Assembly (NCBI GenBank): GCA_008636095.1 | Contig: VSJD01000081.1 | Span: 1-10,000, forward strand | From: Kiritimatiellota bacterium | GTDB taxonomy: Bacteria > Verrucomicrobiota > Kiritimatiellia > JAAZAB01 | DNA: 10,000 bases | Direction: 5' to 3' | Shown here: piece by piece, positions 7,044 to 10,000 of the stretch | Position numbering within the stretch: the stretch's first letter is position 1 | How the letters are laid out: each line of letters opens with the position of its first letter | Notes under the pieces: model-generated | The model's database searches: none | What the model saw: the letters and a program-made list of their open reading frames with translations, nothing else | Told to the model about the DNA's origin: nothing | Translations under genes and position numbers: made by a program

Positions 7044-7342
7044 GAGCCCCTTTCCCCCGCCGAATTCCGCCCGCGCTGAATCACCGCCCATAAAATCGTA
7101 ATCAGTCCCAGCACGCTCAGGGTCGTGATCGCCACCGTCATGTTGCCTATTTTTAAAATAACATAGATGGCCGCCGCGATCAGAATGTAACGGATCGCGT
7201 AACTGCCCACAATGACCAGCGTCGCCCAGGCACGCTGAGAGCATTTAACGGCAAGGCGCACACCGGTCCGCAATACCAATGCATTGATAATGCCCAGCAC
7301 GGTGCCGATTAAAAAACCGACCACGATGTTCGCGAGAGTCAT
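7040..7342 (-). CDS. Small three-helix membrane protein, resembles ATP synthase subunit I (AtpI/AtpR) family
   Basis: This 100-residue protein starts MTLANIVVGF. It has three hydrophobic segments, at about 5-23, 39-64 and 67-88, and a basic, polar C-terminal tail (QRGRNSAGERGS). The first helix, GFLIGTVLGIINALVLR, followed by a basic loop, and the second with GSYAIRYILIAAAIYVIL (R51 inside the helix), resemble the AtpI/AtpR pattern, in which a membrane arginine helps c-ring assembly or ion supply to the c-ring. This match is by eye and only moderate; no ATP synthase gene is in the window. It is the first gene of the operon and its TGA overlaps the hyfB ATG, so it probably acts with the complex. 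The ribosome-binding site is weak (AAAGAAAA). A start at 7396 would add 18 polar residues ahead of the first helix and has no Shine-Dalgarno. Confidence 0.75.
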   Translation of the reverse strand: MTLANIVVGFLIGTVLGIINALVLRTGVRLAVKCSQRAWATLVIVGSYAIRYILIAAAIYVILKIGNMTVAITTLSVLGLITILWAVIQRGRNSAGERGS

Positions 7343-7403
7343 TGTGTGCGTTTTCTTTGATAGCCGGCAATCAGCTTGATTCTGAATGCGGCGCATTGAT
7401 CGG

Positions 7404-7420
7404 CATCAGAAAATCTGACG
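7404..7420 (-). other. Small hairpin in the predicted operon leader
   Basis: The coding strand reads CGTCAGA TTT TCTGATG, a 7-bp stem (one G-T pair) with a 3-nt loop, inside the predicted 5' leader and about 60 nt before the first ATG. No U-tract follows, so it is not called a terminator. Confidence 0.4.
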
Positions 7421-7435
7421 CGATTAATTGGATGG

Positions 7436-7464
7436 AACTTAGCGACTCAAGGCGCACAGGTCAA
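7436..7464 (-). promoter_or_regulatory. Candidate sigma-70-type promoter for the hyf/ehr-like operon
   Basis: On the minus strand, TTGACC (7464-7459), a 17-nt spacer and TAAGTT (7441-7436). The -35 matches the consensus at 5 of 6 positions and the -10 at only 3 of 6. Transcription would start near 7429 and leave a leader of roughly 87 nt. This is assigned by pattern only. Confidence 0.4.
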
Positions 7465-7527
7465 GCCCAGAACCAGCGACCAGAATTTGCGCGTAACAAC
7501 GCTTGGCTTTGGGTAATTGCTGCGGCG

Positions 7528-7569
7528 GGTTGACACCGTGTTGCGGTTAAGTCATGATACCGGTTGACA
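7528..7569. repeat. Two GGTTGACA boxes, 34 bp apart
   Basis: GGTTGACA occurs at 7528-7535 and at 7562-7569, each followed by a GT/GC-rich stretch. Each contains a perfect TTGACA -35 hexamer for the plus strand, but neither has a good -10 at 16-18 bp: the first has TGATAC at 19 bp, the second TATAGG at 14 bp. They could be promoter parts or a regulator site. Confidence 0.3.
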
Positions 7570-7628
7570 TCTGGTGTGGCGGGTATAGGCTTGAATTAAA
7601 ATAAGGAATAATACTAAAGTTCGTATAG

Positions 7629-7634
7629 TATAAT
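7629..7634 (+). promoter_or_regulatory. Candidate -10 element of the plus-strand gene
   Basis: A perfect TATAAT in an AT-rich tract, about 44 bp before the ATG at 7678. No good -35 lies at the right spacing (GAATAA at 17 bp), so support is weak. Confidence 0.3.
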
Positions 7635-7677
7635 TGTTTCTAAACGTGTCATTGCAATAAAGCAAAAGGGGAAATTG

Positions 7678-10000
7678 ATGCGATTACCGACCCTTCTTCG
7701 CCAGAAAGCCCTGTGGCTTGCCACAGGGAGGATCCTCCGTCGCCGAAGCGGCTATGGAGGACAAGATGGCGTCCTTGGCTTCGCAGGGTTCCGCAAAGAT
7801 GCCCTGCGGCTTGCCGCGGGGTGCTTCACTATCACAGTATTGATGCCGCTATTAATTGGCCTGGCATACGCGGATATTACGGTTGATTCCATGGACGATG
7901 CGGCGTGTTTCTCGGCCACACCGGGAATCAAACCGCTTGGCGTGGAGACCAAGGAGGGTATTAGTGCCCTGCATATGAGTTTTGAATGTGCGGGGAAAGG
8001 CACGTTATGGATTACCCGGCAATTTAAACCTGTTCAGGACTGGCGCGGCTACGGCATTCTGAACTGGAAATTGATGGTAAATTCCACCGGCGCGCGAACA
8101 CACTTGCAAGCGCAAATTTTTGATGTTAACAACAATGAAATCATGATGCGCAGAGAATTTTCCGGCGGTTCTTATGGCAAATGGCTGGATATGACCTGGG
8201 ATTTCAGCGCCGAGCGCCCCGTTAAAGAGGGGAAAAGCTTTGATTTTTCACATGTTAAGAGTCTTATTTTCTCGGCCTGGCAGGATTATTACGGACATCA
8301 GAAAGGCGATAAGGTTGACTATTGGATAAGCAATGTAAGAAGGGAACGCTCCTGGCAACGGGCCGGACTTGGTGTTGCCCCGGCCGTTGCCCCGCCTGTA
8401 ATTGACGGACGGCTGAACGATCCTGCCTGGGAGACAACCCCGGTTGTAGAACAGTTTTATCGTCCGGGTGGTTCGGGGTTGCCCAAGTCACAGACTTCCA
8501 TGCGCCTGCTATGGGATAAAGCCAATCTTTATATCGGGTTTAAGAGCCATAGCATCCTGCTTGATCCTGTGCAACAACGCCTGAATGATTTTGTGGCGAA
8601 AACCACTGAGCGCGATGGCCCTATCTGGAGCGAGGATAACGTTGAAATTTTTATTGCGCCCGTGCAGAGCCCTGAAACATACCTGCAATTTGCGCTCAAC
8701 GCGCTGGGTACGCGTTATGATGGAAAGATAACGGAATCAAAATGGGACGGTGCGTGGCAGGCCGCAACCTGCATCCATGACGGTTACTGGACCGCCGAGC
8801 TGGCACTGCCATGGAGCACACTTGGTATTACACCCGGGCCGGGCCTGTTCCTGCGTGCAAATTTTTTCCGCACCGATGTTCTGGCCGGCAAGGTTGAAAC
8901 TTCCGGCTGGAGTCCGGTCCAGTCCAACCATAACCAGATAGAAGCGTTTGGCGACATCTATCTGCTGCCGGAACCGCCTGTGGCAGTAGTAGCCAGCGGC
9001 ACGGTGCCGGAAATGGTAGTAGGCGCAAACCTGTTCACGCCCACCGTCAGGGGTATTAAAGGCGGGACGGTGGCGGCACGCTGGTATGTAATGCAGGACA
9101 AAAAACGTAATATAGAACACAAAACCATAAACGTTGCGGCCGGCGAGAAAAAGCAGGTTAAACTGGACGTGGTTGTGGATTCACCGGGCGAGGTGGAAAC
9201 CGCCTATTCGCTTTTTAATGCTGATACCGACGCGCTGTATCTGCAGACCCCGGCATACAAGTTCAAGTCCGCGGCTGTTGCCCGGCTTGAAATTCGCATG
9301 ATTGGCGAAGCTGAAGTTTTTGGCAAAGGTGTTGCGCTTCCCCGCAGAAGTTCTGCGGATAACGATGGGGGTGTTCGTGGTTTTCTGCGCCGGTATTTTA
9401 ATTTCGGCGGAAAGTCGCCTGCTAAATATACAACCTTCCTGCAACAGGGCGCCAATGTTATCGGGCTGAAAGCCGGAGAGCCGGTAAGTGTTGCCACGAT
9501 CACGGACGGGTTGGAATTGGACGGCAACGGCGGGTGGAAGCAAAGCGCAGAAGCGCCGGCCGGTTGGCTTGAAACGGGGTTTTATGATACCAGCTGGCAG
9601 CCGGCTGTTGTGAAGAACGGACGGCTGGATCCCGCTGCCGGCAGGTTCTTCCGCCGCGTGCTGGCAACGGAAACCACTAAAATAATTTTGCCCGCCGCGC
9701 CGTCAGATATTCATATTGCCGGCGGATCCGCCCAGCACCTGACTTTGCTGTTGCGAAGTCCGCTCCCGCGCGCTTTGCGGGAAGCCAAGCTTGTGCTTGA
9801 ATTGCCGGAAGGGCTGGAATGGGTTGATTGGGGAGACAAGCAGCCCCCGAGCAGCATCGGCGCCTATACCGGACACGTCAGTCGTTCCGTATCTTACCGC
9901 CAGAAACAATGGCGCCGACACGAGTTCAAATGGAAGGAAATGAAACCGATGGTGGCGGTAAAGGGAATGCATCCGGCCTACACTTTGGAAAAGTTTTTTA
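7678..10000 (+). CDS. Large exported multidomain protein with CBM9-like domain; 3' end beyond the window
   Basis: At least 774 residues are open to the right edge. The ATG at 7678 follows AAAAGGGGAAATTG, a good ribosome-binding site. A hydrophobic core (about 46-62) ending AYA before D66 looks like a signal peptide, but it is preceded by an unusually long 45-residue region carrying a repeat. After it come: a beta-rich domain (about 66-225, with DWRGYGILNW and the WISNV ending); a CBM9/DOMON-like domain (about 238-430), recognised from PPVIDGRLNDPAWETTP, RLLWDKANLYIGF, IWSEDNVEIFIAP, DGYWTAELALPWSTLG and FGDIYLLPE; a further beta-sandwich (about 435-540); and a galactose-binding-like domain (about 575-665) with GANVIGLKAG, GWKQSAEAPAGW and FYDTSWQPA, as in accessory domains of secreted glycosidases. 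No catalytic domain is visible and the substrate is unknown, though carbohydrate binding outside the cytoplasm is likely. It is divergent from the operon with no evident functional link. Confidence 0.85.
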   Translation, partial: MRLPTLLRQKALWLATGRILRRRSGYGGQDGVLGFAGFRKDALRLAAGCFTITVLMPLLIGLAYADITVDSMDDAACFSATPGIKPLGVETKEGISALHMSFECAGKGTLWITRQFKPVQDWRGYGILNWKLMVNSTGARTHLQAQIFDVNNNEIMMRREFSGGSYGKWLDMTWDFSAERPVKEGKSFDFSHVKSLIFSAWQDYYGHQKGDKVDYWISNVRRERSWQRAGLGVAPAVAPPVIDGRLNDPAWETTPVVEQFYRPGGSGLPKSQTSMRLLWDKANLYIGFKSHSILLDPVQQRLNDFVAKTTERDGPIWSEDNVEIFIAPVQSPETYLQFALNALGTRYDGKITESKWDGAWQAATCIHDGYWTAELALPWSTLGITPGPGLFLRANFFRTDVLAGKVETSGWSPVQSNHNQIEAFGDIYLLPEPPVAVVASGTVPEMVVGANLFTPTVRGIKGGTVAARWYVMQDKKRNIEHKTINVAAGEKKQVKLDVVVDSPGEVETAYSLFNADTDALYLQTPAYKFKSAAVARLEIRMIGEAEVFGKGVALPRRSSADNDGGVRGFLRRYFNFGGKSPAKYTTFLQQGANVIGLKAGEPVSVATITDGLELDGNGGWKQSAEAPAGWLETGFYDTSWQPAVVKNGRLDPAAGRFFRRVLATETTKIILPAAPSDIHIAGGSAQHLTLLLRSPLPRALREAKLVLELPEGLEWVDWGDKQPPSSIGAYTGHVSRSVSYRQKQWRRHEFKWKEMKPMVAVKGMHPAYTLEKFF
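7698..7821 (+). repeat. Intragenic palindromic repeat block ahead of the signal peptide core
   Basis: Two similar hairpins lie exactly 93 bp (31 codons) apart: CCCTGTGGC-TT-GCCACAGGG (7709-7728, perfect 9-bp stem) and CCCTGCGGC-TT-GCCGCGGGG (7802-7821, one mismatch). Between them sits another nested palindrome, TCCTCC...GGAGGA (7733-7760) with GCCGAAGCGGC inside. At the protein level RQKALWLATG aligns with RKDALRLAAG. The spacing keeps the reading frame. The block looks like a mobile or duplicated repeat placed in the N-terminal coding region. Confidence 0.65.

Larger units (their letters stand above)
7343..7677. other. Divergent intergenic region
   Basis: The 335 bp between the leftward operon and the rightward gene hold no credible coding sequence. 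They contain a plausible leftward promoter (7436-7464), a leader hairpin (7404-7420), two GGTTGACA boxes (7528-7535 and 7562-7569) and an AT-rich stretch with a TATAAT (7629-7634) ahead of the plus-strand start. Confidence 0.8.

Noticed and set aside
7044..7244. N-terminal extension of hyfB in the longest open frame (start at 7244)
   Set aside because: It is a frame-shadow of the upstream small gene: hydrophilic, unlike any antiporter subunit, while the 7043 ATG makes an ATGA overlap and starts directly with a membrane helix.
1..7342. Operon as respiratory complex I (nuo)
   Set aside because: The HyfB-type C-terminus, the HyfE-length NuoK homologue, the fused NuoC-NuoD and the absence of nuoE/F/G/A/J genes in the visible run point to the Hyf/Ehr group.
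7404..7420. Leader hairpin as a transcription terminator or riboswitch
   Set aside because: The stem is short, no U-run follows and no conserved riboswitch core was recognised.
8737..9120. Minus-strand frames within the plus-strand gene
   Set aside because: They lie opposite the CBM9-like coding sequence, show no motif, and have no upstream gene context.

Overview
The window holds most of one minus-strand operon for a membrane-bound, complex-I-like oxidoreductase (positions 1 to about 7342). A divergent plus-strand gene for a large exported multidomain protein starts at 7678 and runs off the right edge. The DNA is bacterial, fairly GC-rich and gene-dense. The exported beta-sandwich/CBM9-like protein, the palindromic repeat elements and the complex type would fit a Gram-negative anaerobe such as a Planctomycetes-Verrucomicrobia-Lentisphaerae lineage member, but this placement is an inference; no rRNA or other taxonomic marker is present.

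Read in its own direction (right to left), the operon is: a 100-residue three-helix membrane protein resembling the ATP-synthase subunit I (AtpI/AtpR) family (7342-7040); an HyfB/HycC-type antiporter-like subunit (7043-5055); an HyfC/HycD/NuoH-like subunit (5058-4147); an HyfE/NuoK-like subunit (4135-3497); an HyfF/NuoN-like antiporter subunit (3368-1887); a fused NuoC-NuoD/HyfG-type large subunit (1890-364); and a two-cluster ferredoxin-type subunit cut by the left edge (356 to beyond 1), probably the front of a fused ferredoxin-NuoB/HyfI protein. Three junctions are ATGA stop/start overlaps. Two more carry a Shine-Dalgarno sequence overlapping or abutting the upstream stop. This indicates tight translational coupling and fixes the true starts, several of which lie well inside the longest open frames.

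The layout looks like hydrogenase-4/formate hydrogenlyase, but the large subunit lacks all four cysteines that bind the NiFe site: V212 and T215 stand in the first motif, S473 and N476 in the second. The complex is therefore best read as an energy-converting-hydrogenase-related (Ehr) complex: a proton- or sodium-pumping, ferredoxin-like-cluster machine of unresolved redox chemistry, not an H2 enzyme. An AtpI/AtpR-like protein at the head of such an operon is unusual.

Two repeat insertions stand out. A 112-bp element flanked by an exact 9-bp direct repeat separates hyfE from hyfF, yet preserves both the hyfE stop and the hyfF ribosome-binding site. In the plus-strand gene, an in-frame palindromic repeat block (31-codon period) extends the region ahead of the signal-peptide core. 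The divergent spacer (7343-7677) carries a plausible operon promoter, a leader hairpin, two GGTTGACA boxes 34 bp apart and an AT-rich start region for the right-hand gene.
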